DNA of 64,000 bases, taken from contig NZ_CP022685.1 in NCBI RefSeq assembly GCF_002556545.1, forward strand, positions 6,860,001 through 6,924,000, read 5' to 3'. Shown here piece after piece: positions 16,108 to 25,209 of the stretch (positions are counted from its first letter, which is position 1; each line of letters starts with the position of its first letter). The notes below the pieces were generated by a model. The model searched no databases and was not told the origin of the DNA. It saw only the letters and a list, made by a program, of their open reading frames with translations. This DNA is from Streptomyces formicae. Lineage in GTDB: Bacteria > Actinomycetota > Actinomycetes > Streptomycetales > Streptomycetaceae. The translations under genes were made by a program, and so were the position numbers.

Positions 16108-17976
16108 GTGCCGAATCCGCCCGCCCGTCAGATTCCCCACCCTTCCGCCGAGCTCTTCGACCCACCCGAGCTGAACCAGGACAGGTGGCAACGGGCGGGA
16201 CGCCGCCTGCTCGCCAAGATGCTCGGGGAGTTCGCGTACGAGGAGATCATCAGGCCCGTGCCGGAAGCCCTTGGCGAGGCGGACACCTACCGCCTCGATC
16301 TCGAATCCACCGAGGTGGGGCAGGCGCTGGCCCAGATCGGCCACTACGGCACGTACCTCACCTTCGGCGCCCGCCGCGGCGCGTACGGCAGTTGGTGTGT
16401 GGACCCGGACAGCGTGGCTCTCGCCGAGTGCGGCGGGCAGCCCGAGCCCTTCGGCGACCCCCTGCGCTTCCTCGCCCTCGCCCGCCGGACCCTGCGCCTC
16501 GACGGCGCCACCCTCGGCCACCTCATCCGCGAGCTGAACATCACGCTCTGTGCCGACACCAAGATCGACAACACCGCGCTCACCGCCGGCGAGCTGGCCG
16601 ATCTCAGCTACGCGGACCTGGAAGGACACCAGACAGGCCACCCCTGGCTCGTCCTCAACAAGGGGCGCATCGGCTTCTCCGCGAGCGACACCGACCGGTG
16701 GGCGCCGGAAGCCCGCCGTGCCACCACGCTGCCGTGGATCGCCGTCCACACGGACCTCGGCCTCTACCGTGGCGTCACCGGACTGGAGACCGCGCAGCAG
16801 CTCTACGCCCGCGAACTGTCGGCCACCACGCAGGAAGCCTTCGCGGACTTACTTTGCGCGCGTGGGCTCGACCCACAGGACTACCTCTACCTTCCGATCC
16901 ATCCCTGGCAGTGGGACGACGTCGTCTTGCCGCTCTTCGCCTCTTCCGTGGCCGCGGGCACCATCGTGCCGCTCACCACCGACGGAGACCTGCGCCTTCC
17001 CCAGCAGTCCATCCGCACCTTCCTCAACACGTCCAGGCCGGACCGGCACACCGTGAAGTTGCCTCTGTCGGTGCTCAACACGCTGGTCTGGCGCGGTCTG
17101 CCGACCGTGCGGACCCTCGCGGCGCCCGCCGTCACGGCCTGGATGCACCAGCTGCGCGACACCGATCCCTTCCTGCGCGACGAGTGCCGGGTGATCCTGC
17201 TCGGCGAGGTCGCCTCGGTGGCCGTCGAGCACCCGGTGTACGACGCCCTGCCCGAAGTGCCCTACCAGTACAGGGAACTGCTCGGCGCCATCTGGCGCGA
17301 GCCCCTCACCCGGTACCTGGCCCCTGGCGAGCGCGCCCGCACGCTTGCCTCGCTCCTGCACACCGACCCGGACGGCAGGACGTTCGTCAGGGAGCTCGTG
17401 GAGCGTTCGGGACTGGCCCCGGACGTCTGGCTGCGGCGCCTCTTCGCCGCTCTGCTGCCTCCGCTGCTGCACTTCCTCTACCGCTACGGCACCGTGTTCT
17501 CCCCGCACGGAGAGAACGCCATCGTCGTCTTCGATGACGACGACGTACCCGTACGGCTCGCGGTGAAGGACTTCGTAGACGACGTCAACGTCAGCGCCGA
17601 GTCGTTGCCGGAGCACGACTTCATGCCGGACGACGTACGGAACGTCCTGCTCACGGAGCAGCCCGGCTTCCTCACCCAGTTCATCCATTCCGGCCTCTTC
17701 GTAGGCGTCTTCCGCTACCTCGCACCGCTGTGCCAGGAACAACTGGGCGTCCCGGAGCGCGATTTCTGGTCCTTCGTACGGGCGGAGATCCTCAGGCACC
17801 AGGCGCGTGCTCCGGAGATGAAGGAGCGGTACGAGATGTTCGACCTGCTCACCCCGCGGATCGAGCGGCTGTGCCTCAACCGGAACCGGCTCCACCTCGA
17901 CGGGTACCGCGACCGCCCCGAGCGACCGCACGCCGCCGTGCACGGGACCGTGCCCAATCCTCTCCACCAGCCGTGA
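16108..17976 (+). CDS. IucA/IucC-family siderophore synthetase (second)
   Basis: A 622-aa synthetase, second of its family in this operon. The start is GTG 16108 preceded by GAGGAG. Motifs include LIRELNITLCADTK, GHPWLVLNKGRIGF, LPIHPWQWDDVVLP, QSIRTFLNTSRPDRHTVKLP, FSPHGENAIVVF and LAVKDFVDDVNVS. Unlike the first synthetase it has no low-complexity insert. Two synthetases suggest two successive condensations on one acid, as in citrate-based siderophores such as aerobactin or rhizobactin, or two different acids. It is the last gene of the operon; 40 bp separate it from the helicase gene and no terminator is evident. Confidence 0.92.
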   Translation: MPNPPARQIPHPSAELFDPPELNQDRWQRAGRRLLAKMLGEFAYEEIIRPVPEALGEADTYRLDLESTEVGQALAQIGHYGTYLTFGARRGAYGSWCVDPDSVALAECGGQPEPFGDPLRFLALARRTLRLDGATLGHLIRELNITLCADTKIDNTALTAGELADLSYADLEGHQTGHPWLVLNKGRIGFSASDTDRWAPEARRATTLPWIAVHTDLGLYRGVTGLETAQQLYARELSATTQEAFADLLCARGLDPQDYLYLPIHPWQWDDVVLPLFASSVAAGTIVPLTTDGDLRLPQQSIRTFLNTSRPDRHTVKLPLSVLNTLVWRGLPTVRTLAAPAVTAWMHQLRDTDPFLRDECRVILLGEVASVAVEHPVYDALPEVPYQYRELLGAIWREPLTRYLAPGERARTLASLLHTDPDGRTFVRELVERSGLAPDVWLRRLFAALLPPLLHFLYRYGTVFSPHGENAIVVFDDDDVPVRLAVKDFVDDVNVSAESLPEHDFMPDDVRNVLLTEQPGFLTQFIHSGLFVGVFRYLAPLCQEQLGVPERDFWSFVRAEILRHQARAPEMKERYEMFDLLTPRIERLCLNRNRLHLDGYRDRPERPHAAVHGTVPNPLHQP

Positions 17977-18016
17977 TCGCGGGATTGTCAGTGGGGCACC
18001 GTAGGGTGGTCGCGCT

Positions 18017-20035
18017 ATGACGAAGCCCTCCCTCTCCGAGCTCCTGCACGCCGCCGTCACCGCTGTCGGCGGCACGGAGCGCCCTGGCCAGGTGTCCATG
18101 GCCGAGACCGTCGCCGAGGTGATCGACGACGGCTCCCACCTGCTCGTCCAGGCCGGCACCGGCACGGGCAAGTCCCTCGGCTATCTCGTACCGGCGCTGG
18201 CGCACGGGGAGCGGGTGGTCGTCGCGACGGCCACTCTCGCCCTGCAGCGCCAGCTCGCCGAGCGGGACCTGCCGAGGACGGTGGACGCGCTGCATCCGCT
18301 GCTGCGCCGCCGTCCTCAGTTCGCGATGCTCAAGGGGCGTTCGAACTATCTCTGCCTGCACCGCCTCCACGAAGGCGTGCCGCAGGAAGAGGAGGAGGGC
18401 CTCTTCGATCAGTTCGAGGCGGCCGCGCCCACCAGCAAGCTGGGCCAGGACCTCCTGAGGATGCGGGACTGGGCCGACGAGACCGAGACGGGCGACCGCG
18501 ACGACCTCACCCCCGGCGTCTCCGACCGGGCCTGGTCGCAGGTGTCCGTCTCCTCCAGGGAGTGCCTCGGCGCCTCGAAGTGTGCCTACGGAGCGGAGTG
18601 CTTCGCCGAGGCGGCGCGTGAGCGGGCCAAGCTCGCCGAGGTCGTCGTCACGAACCACGCGCTGCTCGCGATCGACGCCATCGAAGGTGCCCCGGTCCTG
18701 CCCCAGCACGAAGTGCTGATCGTGGACGAGGCGCACGAGCTGGTCTCCCGGGTGACCGGCGTGGCCACGGGCGAGCTCACCCCCGGGCAGGTCACCCGGG
18801 CCGTGCGGCGTGCCGCCAAGCTCGTCAACGAGAAGGCGGCCGACCAGCTCCAGACGGCCTCCGAGGGCTTCGAGAGGCTGATGGAGCTGGCCCTGCCCGG
18901 TCGCCTGGAAGAGATCCCCGAGGACCTCGGGTACGCGCTGATGGCCCTGCGCGACGCCGCTCGCACGGTCATCACGGCACTCGGTTCCACCCGGGACAAG
19001 TCGGTCCAGGACGAGGACGCGGTCCGCAAGCAGGCGCTGGCCTCCGTCGAGTCGATCCACGACGTGGCGGAGCGCATCACGAACGGCTCCGAGTACGACG
19101 TCGTCTGGTACGAGCGGCACGAGCGCTTCGGCGCCTCCCTGAGGGTGGCGCCCATGTCCGTCTCGGGGCTCCTGCGCGAGAAGCTCTTCGCCGACCGCTC
19201 GGTGATCCTCACCTCAGCCACGCTCAAGCTCGGCGGCGACTTCAACGGAGTGGGCGCTTCCCTCGGCCTCGCCCCGGAGGGCACCGCGTCGGAGGACGCC
19301 CCCGTCTGGAAGGGCCTGGACGTCGGCTCGCCGTTCGACTACGGCAAGCAGGGCATCCTGTACGTCGCCAAGCATCTGGCGCGTCCGGGGCGCGAGGGCA
19401 CGCGCAGCGACATGCTCGATGAGCTGGCGGAGCTCATCGAGGCGGCAGGCGGCCGCACGCTCGGGCTGTTCTCCTCGATGCGTGCCGCACAGAGCGCCGC
19501 GGAGGAGCTGAGGGGCCGCCTGGACACGCCCATTCTGTTGCAGGGCGAGGAGACCCTGGGGGAGTTGATCAAGGGCTTCGCCGCCGACCCGCAGACGTGC
19601 CTCTTCGGGACGCTCTCCCTGTGGCAGGGCGTCGACGTGCCGGGCGCCAGCTGCCAGCTGGTGATCATGGACAAGATCCCGTTCCCGCGTCCCGACGACC
19701 CGCTGATGAGCGCACGCCAGAAGGCGGTGGACGAGGCAGGGGGCAATGGCTTCATGGCCGTCGCGGCGACCCATGCGGCTCTGCTGATGGCGCAGGGTGC
19801 GGGCCGTCTCGTACGAGCGTCGGGAGACCGGGGCGTGGTGGCGGTCCTGGACCCCCGCCTGGCCACCGCGCGGTACGGCTCCTACCTGCGGGCCTCACTG
19901 CCCGAATTCTGGTACACGACGGACCGCAATCAGGTGCGTCGCTCCCTGGCCGCGATCGACGCCGTGGCGAAGGCTGCGGAGGCGGGGGATCAGACGAAGG
20001 CGGGGGACGAGACACAGGCGGGCGAGGAGGCCTAG
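18017..20035 (+). CDS. XPD/DinG-family ATP-dependent DNA helicase
   Basis: A 672-aa superfamily 2 helicase. Motif I is GTGTGKSLGYLVPAL, the Walker B is VDEAHEL, and later motifs appear in SATLKLGGDF, SLWQGVDVPG and AQGAGRLVR. Cysteines in NYLCLHRL, RECLGASKCAYGAECF fit an XPD-type iron-sulfur cluster between motifs I and II, so it probably unwinds DNA 5' to 3' in repair. The start is ATG 18017; TAGGGT at 18002-18007 is a possible -10 close to the start. It is convergent with lexA. I see no LexA box upstream of it. The C-terminus ends in an acidic Asp/Gln/Thr/Lys low-complexity tail. Confidence 0.9.
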   Translation: MTKPSLSELLHAAVTAVGGTERPGQVSMAETVAEVIDDGSHLLVQAGTGTGKSLGYLVPALAHGERVVVATATLALQRQLAERDLPRTVDALHPLLRRRPQFAMLKGRSNYLCLHRLHEGVPQEEEEGLFDQFEAAAPTSKLGQDLLRMRDWADETETGDRDDLTPGVSDRAWSQVSVSSRECLGASKCAYGAECFAEAARERAKLAEVVVTNHALLAIDAIEGAPVLPQHEVLIVDEAHELVSRVTGVATGELTPGQVTRAVRRAAKLVNEKAADQLQTASEGFERLMELALPGRLEEIPEDLGYALMALRDAARTVITALGSTRDKSVQDEDAVRKQALASVESIHDVAERITNGSEYDVVWYERHERFGASLRVAPMSVSGLLREKLFADRSVILTSATLKLGGDFNGVGASLGLAPEGTASEDAPVWKGLDVGSPFDYGKQGILYVAKHLARPGREGTRSDMLDELAELIEAAGGRTLGLFSSMRAAQSAAEELRGRLDTPILLQGEETLGELIKGFAADPQTCLFGTLSLWQGVDVPGASCQLVIMDKIPFPRPDDPLMSARQKAVDEAGGNGFMAVAATHAALLMAQGAGRLVRASGDRGVVAVLDPRLATARYGSYLRASLPEFWYTTDRNQVRRSLAAIDAVAKAAEAGDQTKAGDETQAGEEA

Positions 20036-20106
20036 CCTCGCTCACTCGCCTGGGCCGCCTCGCTCTCCATGGGGCCCCGTGCCCCCGGCGCTCCCCGGAT
20101 ACAGCA

Positions 20107-20141
20107 GGGCCCCGGAACCGGCGCAGGTGGTCCCGGGGCCC
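20107..20141. terminator. Hairpin between helicase gene and lexA
   Basis: Arms 20107-20119 (GGGCCCCGGAACC) and 20129-20141 (GGTCCCGGGGCCC) pair with one mismatch around a 9-nt loop. It lies between two convergent genes and can serve both. Confidence 0.65.
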
Positions 20142-20157
20142 GGTCAGGGGCGGTGTC

Positions 20158-20943
20158 TCACACCCGCCTCAGTACCGCCACGACCTTGCCGAGGATCGTC
20201 GCCTCGTCGCCGGGGATCGGCTGGTACGCGGAGTTGTGCGGCAGCAGCCACACGTGACCGTCCTCGCGCTTGAAGCGCTTGACCGTGGCTTCGCCGTCCA
20301 GCATCGCGGCCACGATGTCGCCGTTCTCCGCGACGGGCTGGCGGCGGACGGTGACCCAGTCGCCGTCACAGATGGCGGCCTCGATCATCGAGTCGCCGAC
20401 GACCTTCAGGACGAAGAGCTCTCCGTCACCGACGAGCTGCCGGGGGAGGGGGAAGACGTCCTCCACCGACTCCTCGGCGAGGATCGGCCCGCCTGCGGCG
20501 ATGCGGCCGACCAGCGGGACGTACGAAGCGGCCGGCTTGCCCGTGGTGTCGGTGGGCTGGCTGCTCGGCTGGTCCGAGCCGCGCACCTCGTACGCGCGCG
20601 GGCGGTGGGGGTCACGGCGAAGGAAGCCCTTGCGCTCCAGAGCCATCAGCTGGTGTGCGACCGACGACGTGCTGGAGAGCCCGACCGCCTGCCCGATCTC
20701 CCGCATGGACGGCGGGTACCCCCGCCGCTGGACGGAATCCCTGATCACCTCGATCACCCGGCGCTGCCGGTCGGTGAGCCCCGAGCTGTCGGCGCGGATT
20801 CCTGGAGGTCGGCCCGGCAGGGAGCGTGTGGGCTTGGGCCCCTCCTGGTTCGTGGCTGCGTCATTCATGGCATGCACCGGCTCGAGTCGGCTCTGGGAGC
20901 GGTCCTGGGCAGTGATGGTGGCGCTGTCTGCGGTGGTGGTCAC
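20158..20943 (-). CDS. lexA: LexA SOS repressor
   Basis: Transcriptional repressor of the SOS response, inactivated by RecA-stimulated self-cleavage. The protein is 261 aa from GTG at 20943, preceded by GAGAGGGG. An N-terminal extension of about 50 residues leads to the winged helix ([36 protein letters not shown]). The cleavage site is the Ala-Gly in [10 protein letters not shown]. The catalytic Ser is in VVGDSMIEA and the Lys in ATVKRFKRE. An SOS box lies 69 bp upstream of the start, which supports autoregulation. nrdR-nrdJ run divergently about 500 bp away. Confidence 0.97.
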   Translation of the reverse strand: MTTTADSATITAQDRSQSRLEPVHAMNDAATNQEGPKPTRSLPGRPPGIRADSSGLTDRQRRVIEVIRDSVQRRGYPPSMREIGQAVGLSSTSSVAHQLMALERKGFLRRDPHRPRAYEVRGSDQPSSQPTDTTGKPAASYVPLVGRIAAGGPILAEESVEDVFPLPRQLVGDGELFVLKVVGDSMIEAAICDGDWVTVRRQPVAENGDIVAAMLDGEATVKRFKREDGHVWLLPHNSAYQPIPGDEATILGKVVAVLRRV

Positions 20944-21011
20944 GTCGGTCGGCCCCTCTCGAGATGTTCTCTCCCTAGCTAGCCAACGGTAGTTGCTTTC
21001 GAAAGGTTGCG

Positions 21012-21027
21012 CCAAACACACGTTCGA
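21012..21027 (-). promoter_or_regulatory. LexA-binding SOS box upstream of lexA
   Basis: On the minus strand the sequence is TCGAACGTGTGTTTGG, matching the actinobacterial consensus TCGAAC-N4-GTTCGA at 10 of 12 fixed positions. The location in the lexA promoter fits autoregulation. Confidence 0.85.
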
Positions 21028-21283
21028 GTGAAAAATTGCAGATTACCTGACGTGACCATGTGCTCAGGTGTATGGCTAGCGCTCGGGCCGAATGCCAATT
21101 CGGTTCATTACGGTACGCTTCACCGCCGGGATGCCAGCCTCTCGGTGGAGCCCCCATAGTGCCATCCGGTGCCCCGTCAACCCGGCACCGACCCCCTTTT
21201 CGGGCGGCGTGGGCGCAGCTGTGTATGCCTGTCACGGTCTGGGGCGGCGCGACACGCGATCGGTGTCGGAAAAGCGGCCAAAC

Positions 21284-21330
21284 CCCAGATCTAGTGGTTG
21301 GATTGCAACAGCGGCCCAGAAGTTGTGGTC
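21284..21330 (+). promoter_or_regulatory. Tandem NrdR boxes upstream of nrdR-nrdJ
   Basis: Two 16-bp sites, CCCAGATCTAGTGGTT at 21284-21299 and CCCAGAAGTTGTGGTC at 21315-21330, share 12 positions and start exactly 31 bp apart. NrdR boxes in known nrd promoters come as pairs about three helical turns apart, so the spacing supports this call. A TATGCT at 21360-21365 is a possible -10, giving a leader of about 70 nt. The rest of the 410-bp lexA-nrdR intergenic region holds the SOS box and a 7-bp hairpin at 21167-21190; I see no cobalamin riboswitch. Confidence 0.75.
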
Positions 21331-21438
21331 CCTGGTCTTTCGAGGCTCCTGGGATCGCCTATGCTTGGGGCTGCTTCGAGGGCCCCGAGGGCCTGTTGAA
21401 GCTTATGAGTCGTGCCGTGAAGGAGGGTTGGGAGTTCC

Positions 21439-21984
21439 ATGCACTGCCCCTTCTGCAGGCACCCCGACAGCCGCGTAGTCGACAGTCGCACCACTGACGA
21501 CGGCACGTCGATCCGCAGGCGCCGTCAGTGCCCGGACTGCTCCCGTCGTTTCACGACCGTGGAGACGTGCTCACTGATGGTGGTCAAGCGCAGCGGCGTG
21601 ACCGAACCGTTCAGTCGTACGAAGGTCATCAATGGCGTCCGCAAGGCATGCCAGGGGCGGCCGGTGACCGAGGACGCCCTCGCTCTGCTCGGCCAGCGGG
21701 TCGAAGAGGCGGTGCGCGCCACCGGAAGTGCCGAACTGACCACTCATGACGTGGGCCTGGCCATACTGGGTCCGCTGCAGGAGCTCGACCTCGTCGCCTA
21801 CCTGCGCTTCGCGTCCGTGTACCGAGCCTTTGACTCGCTCGAGGACTTCGAGGCCGCCATCGGGGAGCTGAGGGAACAACGGCTCGATGCCGAGCCGTGC
21901 GACGCGGACGGAGAGCGCGTCGTGAATGACTGCGGGCCCGGAGGGACTGTCGAAGTCCCGGTGCCCGCCACCGCCGCCGACTGA
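21439..21984 (+). CDS. nrdR: Ribonucleotide reductase regulator NrdR
   Basis: Transcriptional repressor of ribonucleotide reductase genes, controlled by bound ATP/dATP. The protein is 181 aa. The N-terminal zinc ribbon is [17 protein letters not shown] with CPDCSRRF; an ATP-cone domain follows ([24 protein letters not shown] and [12 protein letters not shown]). The C-terminal 30 residues are an acidic extension. ATG 21439 follows GAAGGAGGG at suitable spacing. It lies 137 bp upstream of nrdJ and probably shares its transcript. The tandem NrdR boxes upstream indicate autorepression. Confidence 0.97.
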   Translation: MHCPFCRHPDSRVVDSRTTDDGTSIRRRRQCPDCSRRFTTVETCSLMVVKRSGVTEPFSRTKVINGVRKACQGRPVTEDALALLGQRVEEAVRATGSAELTTHDVGLAILGPLQELDLVAYLRFASVYRAFDSLEDFEAAIGELREQRLDAEPCDADGERVVNDCGPGGTVEVPVPATAAD

Positions 21985-22121
21985 CCGGCTGACCGACCGG
22001 CCGGCGGCGAACCAGACCTGTTGTGGGTGTCCTCTGCGATGCCCGCGACATCAGACACACATCCGTGCCACGGGAAGAACGTGGCACTTCAGGGCGTTTT
22101 AGCCTGATACAGGGAGGCGGC

Positions 22122-25013
22122 ATGACCGAGACGACGAGCGGCCCGGCACGAGGTTCCCGCGCCAAGGGATCCAAGGCCAGCAAGGGTCTGCGTATCGAGC
22201 GCATCCATACGACCCCCGGCGTGCATCCGTACGACGAGGTGGTCTGGGAGCGCCGTGACGTCGTCATGACCAACTGGCGCGACGGCTCGGTCAACTTCGA
22301 GCAGCGTGGCGTCGAGTTCCCCGACTTCTGGTCGGTGAACGCGGTCAACATCGTCACCAGCAAGTACTTCCGCGGGGCCGTTGGTACCCCGCAGCGTGAG
22401 ACCGGCCTCAAGCAGCTGATCGACCGCATCGTGAAGACCTACCGCAAGGCCGGCGAGGACTACGGCTACTTCGCCTCGCCCGCCGATGCCGAGATCTTCG
22501 AGCACGAGCTGGCGTACGCCCTCCTGCACCAGATCTTCAGCTTCAACTCGCCGGTCTGGTTCAACGTCGGTACGCCCCAGCCGCAGCAGGTGTCCGCCTG
22601 CTTCATCCTGGCCGTCGACGACTCCATGGAGTCGATCCTCGACTGGTACAAGGAAGAGGGCATGATCTTCAAGGGCGGCTCCGGCGCCGGCCTGAACCTC
22701 TCCCGCATCCGTTCCTCCAAGGAACTGCTGTCCTCCGGAGGCAACGCTTCGGGTCCGGTCTCCTTCATGCGCGGTGCCGACGCCTCCGCGGGAACGATCA
22801 AGTCCGGTGGCGCCACGCGCCGCGCGGCCAAGATGGTCATCCTCGACGTCGACCACCCCGACATCGAGGGCTTCATCGAGACCAAGGTGAAGGAAGAGGA
22901 GAAGATCCGCGCCCTGCGCGACGCGGGCTTCGACATGGACCTGGGCGGCGACGACATCACGTCCGTCCAGTACCAGAACGCCAACAACTCGGTCCGTGTG
23001 AACGACACGTTCATGAAGGCGGTCGAGGAGGGCGGCAAGTTCGGCCTCACCTCCCGCATGACCGGTGACGTCATCGAGGAGGTCGACGCCAAGTCGCTCT
23101 TCCGCAAGATGGCCGAGGCCGCGTGGGCGTGTGCCGACCCCGGCATCCAGTACGACGACACCATCAACGCCTGGCACACCTGCCCGGAGTCCGGCCGGAT
23201 CAACGGCTCGAACCCGTGCAGCGAGTACATGCACCTGGACAACACGTCCTGCAACCTCGCCTCGCTGAACCTGATGAAGTTCCTGAAGGACGACGGCAAG
23301 GGCACCCAGTCCTTCGACTCCGAGCGCTTCTCGAAGGTCGTCGAGCTGGTCATCACCGCGATGGACATCTCCATCTGCTTCGCGGACTTCCCGACCCAGA
23401 AGATCGGCGAGAACACCCGCGCCTTCCGTCAGCTGGGCATCGGCTACGCCAACCTCGGCGCCCTGCTGATGGCCACCGGTCACGCGTACGACTCGGACGG
23501 CGGCCGCTCCCTGGCCGGCGCCATCACCTCGCTGATGACGGGTACGTCGTACAAGCGTTCCGCCGAGCTCGCCGCGGTCGTCGGCACCTACGACGGCTAC
23601 GCCAAGAACGCCACGCCGCACAAGCGCGTCATGAAGCAGCACTCCGACGCCAACGCCACGGCTCCTCGTGTCGACGACCTGGACACCCCGATCTGGGCCG
23701 CCGCCACGGAGGCCTGGCAGGACGTGCTCCGCCTCGGCGAGAAGAACGGTTTCCGTAACTCCCAGGCGTCCGTCATCGCCCCGACCGGCACCATCGGTCT
23801 CGCGATGTCCTGCGACACCACGGGCCTGGAGCCCGACCTCGCCCTGGTCAAGTTCAAGAAGCTCGTCGGCGGCGGCTCGATGCAGATCGTCAACGGCACC
23901 GTGCCGCAGGCCCTGCGTCGCCTGGGCTACCAGGAGGAGCAGATCGAGGCGATCGTCGCCCACATCGCCGAGAACGGCAATGTGATCGACGCCCCCGGTC
24001 TGAAGACCGAGCACTACGAGGTCTTCGACTGCGCCATGGGCGAGCGCTCCATCTCCGCGATGGGCCACGTCCGCATGATGGCCGCGATCCAGCCGTGGAT
24101 CTCGGGCGCCCTCTCCAAGACGGTCAACCTTCCGGAGACCGCCACCGTCGAGGACGTCGAAGAGGTCTACTTCGAGGCGTGGAAGATGGGCGTCAAGGCG
24201 CTCGCCATCTACCGCGACAACTGCAAGGTCGGTCAGCCCCTCTCCGCCAAGAAGAAGGAGGAGGAGAAGGCCGAGATCACCGAGAAGACCGAGGACACGA
24301 TCCGTGCCGCGGTCGAGAAGGTGGTCGAGTACCGCCCGGTCCGCAAGCGCCTCCCGAAGGGCCGTCCCGGCATCACCACCTCCTTCACGGTGGGCGGCGC
24401 CGAGGGCTACATGACCGCCAACTCCTACCCGGACGACGGTCTCGGTGAGGTCTTCCTGAAGATGTCCAAGCAGGGTTCGACCCTCGCGGGCATGATGGAC
24501 GCCTTCTCCATCGCCGTCTCGGTCGGTCTGCAGTACGGCGTGCCCCTGGAGACGTACGTCTCGAAGTTCACGAACATGCGCTTCGAGCCGGCCGGCATGA
24601 CGGACGACCCGGACGTGCGGATGGCGCAGTCGATCGTCGACTACATCTTCCGCCGCCTGGCGCTGGACTTCCTGCCCTTCGAGACCCGTTCCGCGCTCGG
24701 CATCCACTCCGCCGAGGAGCGCCAGCGGCACCTGGAGACGGGTTCGTACGAGCCCGCCGAGGACGAGGTCGACGTCGAGGGTCTCGCCCAGTCCGCCCCG
24801 CGGCAGACCGAGGCGCTGAAGGCGGTCTCCACGCCGAAGGCCGAGGCGGTCGTGCCCGCCCCGCAGCAGGCGCACACCAGCGCCGAGCTCGTCGAGATGC
24901 AGCTGGGCATCCAGGCCGACGCCCCGCTCTGCTTCTCCTGCGGTACGAAGATGCAGCGGGCCGGCTCCTGCTACATCTGCGAGGGCTGCGGCTCGACCAG
25001 CGGCTGCAGCTGA
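22122..25013 (+). CDS. nrdJ: Adenosylcobalamin-dependent (class II) ribonucleotide reductase
   Basis: Reduces ribonucleoside diphosphates to deoxyribonucleotides with coenzyme B12, independently of oxygen. The protein is 963 aa from ATG 22122, preceded by AGGGAGG. Core motifs: NSPVWFNVG, GGSGAGLNLS, NPCSEYMHLDNTSCNLASLN (the active-site N-x-C-x-E core) and APTGTIGLAMSCDTTGLEP. A charged linker near residue 720 is rich in Lys and Glu. The C-terminus carries a cysteine-rich tail, CFSCGTKMQRAGSCYICEGCG, which probably binds zinc and includes redox cysteines. It follows nrdR, which would repress both genes. A strong hairpin ends the operon. Confidence 0.97.
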   Translation: MTETTSGPARGSRAKGSKASKGLRIERIHTTPGVHPYDEVVWERRDVVMTNWRDGSVNFEQRGVEFPDFWSVNAVNIVTSKYFRGAVGTPQRETGLKQLIDRIVKTYRKAGEDYGYFASPADAEIFEHELAYALLHQIFSFNSPVWFNVGTPQPQQVSACFILAVDDSMESILDWYKEEGMIFKGGSGAGLNLSRIRSSKELLSSGGNASGPVSFMRGADASAGTIKSGGATRRAAKMVILDVDHPDIEGFIETKVKEEEKIRALRDAGFDMDLGGDDITSVQYQNANNSVRVNDTFMKAVEEGGKFGLTSRMTGDVIEEVDAKSLFRKMAEAAWACADPGIQYDDTINAWHTCPESGRINGSNPCSEYMHLDNTSCNLASLNLMKFLKDDGKGTQSFDSERFSKVVELVITAMDISICFADFPTQKIGENTRAFRQLGIGYANLGALLMATGHAYDSDGGRSLAGAITSLMTGTSYKRSAELAAVVGTYDGYAKNATPHKRVMKQHSDANATAPRVDDLDTPIWAAATEAWQDVLRLGEKNGFRNSQASVIAPTGTIGLAMSCDTTGLEPDLALVKFKKLVGGGSMQIVNGTVPQALRRLGYQEEQIEAIVAHIAENGNVIDAPGLKTEHYEVFDCAMGERSISAMGHVRMMAAIQPWISGALSKTVNLPETATVEDVEEVYFEAWKMGVKALAIYRDNCKVGQPLSAKKKEEEKAEITEKTEDTIRAAVEKVVEYRPVRKRLPKGRPGITTSFTVGGAEGYMTANSYPDDGLGEVFLKMSKQGSTLAGMMDAFSIAVSVGLQYGVPLETYVSKFTNMRFEPAGMTDDPDVRMAQSIVDYIFRRLALDFLPFETRSALGIHSAEERQRHLETGSYEPAEDEVDVEGLAQSAPRQTEALKAVSTPKAEAVVPAPQQAHTSAELVEMQLGIQADAPLCFSCGTKMQRAGSCYICEGCGSTSGCS

Positions 25014-25108
25014 CCCGGTGGGATCTGGCCGGACACACCTCCGGCCGGGCCCCGAGGGGCGCTGAAGCGCAGCGTGGCTGACCCGTAGCGGCAGCTGATC
25101 CACCGCGC

Positions 25109-25143
25109 ACGAAGGGGACCGACGAAAAGTCGGTCCCCTTCGT
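25109..25143. terminator. Hairpin terminator after nrdJ
   Basis: A perfect 15-bp stem (ACGAAGGGGACCGAC with GTCGGTCCCCTTCGT) around a GAAAA loop. It lies between nrdJ and the convergent TerD gene and can act on both. Confidence 0.9.
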
Positions 25144-25209
25144 CGTGTGCGCTGGTCCCAGAGCGCGGCGGCCGGTTCGCGGGTCCGCGGGGAGGTCTCC
25201 CGCGCGGTG

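Noticed and set aside
21028..21438. Cobalamin riboswitch before nrdR-nrdJ
   Set aside because: No recognisable B12 box is seen; the NrdR boxes explain the regulatory signal better. B12 riboswitches of Streptomyces control the other reductase operon.
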